Origin: Fidelibacterota bacterium | GTDB taxonomy: Bacteria; Fidelibacterota; Marinisomatia; SCGC-AAA003-L08; D37C17 | Reading direction: 5' to 3' | Assembly (NCBI GenBank): GCA_002704685.1 | Contig: PAHD01000008.1 | Span: 38,724 to 46,118 of the forward strand | Length of the DNA stretch: 7,395 nucleotides | Part shown: positions 7,357 to 7,395 of the stretch, in pieces | How positions within the stretch are numbered: the stretch's first letter is position 1 | Layout: every line of letters begins with the position of its first letter | Program-made: the position numbers and the translations under genes | The notes under the pieces: model-generated | The model's input: only the letters and a program-made list of their open reading frames with translations | What the model was told of the DNA's origin: nothing | The model's database searches: none

Positions 7357-7395
7357 TTACTTCATCAGAACCATTTTCTTAGTCTTAATACCAGA
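7357..7395 (-). CDS. C-terminal end of a probable T9SS-sorted secreted protein (rest outside window)
   Basis: Only the last 12 codons and the TAA (7357-7359) are in the window, encoding SGIKTKKMVLMK. A short basic turn followed by a hydrophobic strand and a terminal lysine is characteristic of the type A sorting domain at the end of proteins exported by the type IX (Por) secretion system. This domain is cleaved after outer-membrane passage. Nothing can be said about the functional part of the protein. A strong terminator follows it, so it is a separate transcription unit from the cyclase genes. The identification rests on a very short tail, but its reading frame, stop codon and following terminator are mutually consistent. 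Confidence 0.6.
   Translation of the reverse strand, partial: SGIKTKKMVLMK

Overview
This AT-rich window holds four complete protein genes, two genes cut by the window edges, and one clear terminator. The partial gene at the right edge ends in SGIKTKKMVLMK. That ending looks like the last strand of a type IX secretion (T9SS/Por) type A sorting domain, which points to the FCB superphylum. The low GC, the style of that tail and the CHD-TolB-TPR cyclase would suit a marine Marinimicrobia (SAR406)-like genome, but Bacteroidota or another FCB lineage cannot be excluded. AGGA-type ribosome binding sites are visible before two genes.

Layout. On the + strand are the 3' end of a class I SAM-dependent methyltransferase (3-284) and then a NAPE-PLD-like metallo-beta-lactamase-fold hydrolase with an N-terminal hydrophobic segment (316-1353). 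Facing them on the - strand is a tight three-gene unit, read from right to left. Its first gene encodes an 834-residue protein with a class III cyclase homology domain (CHD), a TolB/FlgO-like domain, TPRs and a zinc ribbon (7260-4756). After a 4-nt gap comes a 484-residue CHD, helical-repeat and zinc-ribbon protein (4751-3297). An ATGA overlap then leads into acetyl-CoA synthetase (acs, 3300-1384). A strong intrinsic terminator (about 7296-7326) separates this unit from the upstream gene with the T9SS tail.

Main finding. The two adjacent cyclase-like proteins have reciprocally degenerate active sites. The 484-residue protein keeps both metal-binding aspartates (D10, D53) but has lost the adenine lysine (V49) and the transition-state Asn/Arg (D113, E117). 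The 834-residue protein keeps the adenine-selecting Lys/Asp (K55, D112) and the transition-state Asn/Arg (N119, R123) but has lost both metal aspartates (K16, E59). Neither should work as a homodimer. Together they reproduce the C1/C2 division of labour of mammalian transmembrane adenylyl cyclases, with one complete active site per heterodimer. The unused second site carries a swapped charge pair (Lys on one subunit, acidic residues on the other).

The two genes sit next to each other and the second is translationally coupled to acs. I therefore infer a dedicated two-subunit adenylate cyclase linked to acetate activation. The heterodimer, its activity and its link to Acs are inferences from sequence.
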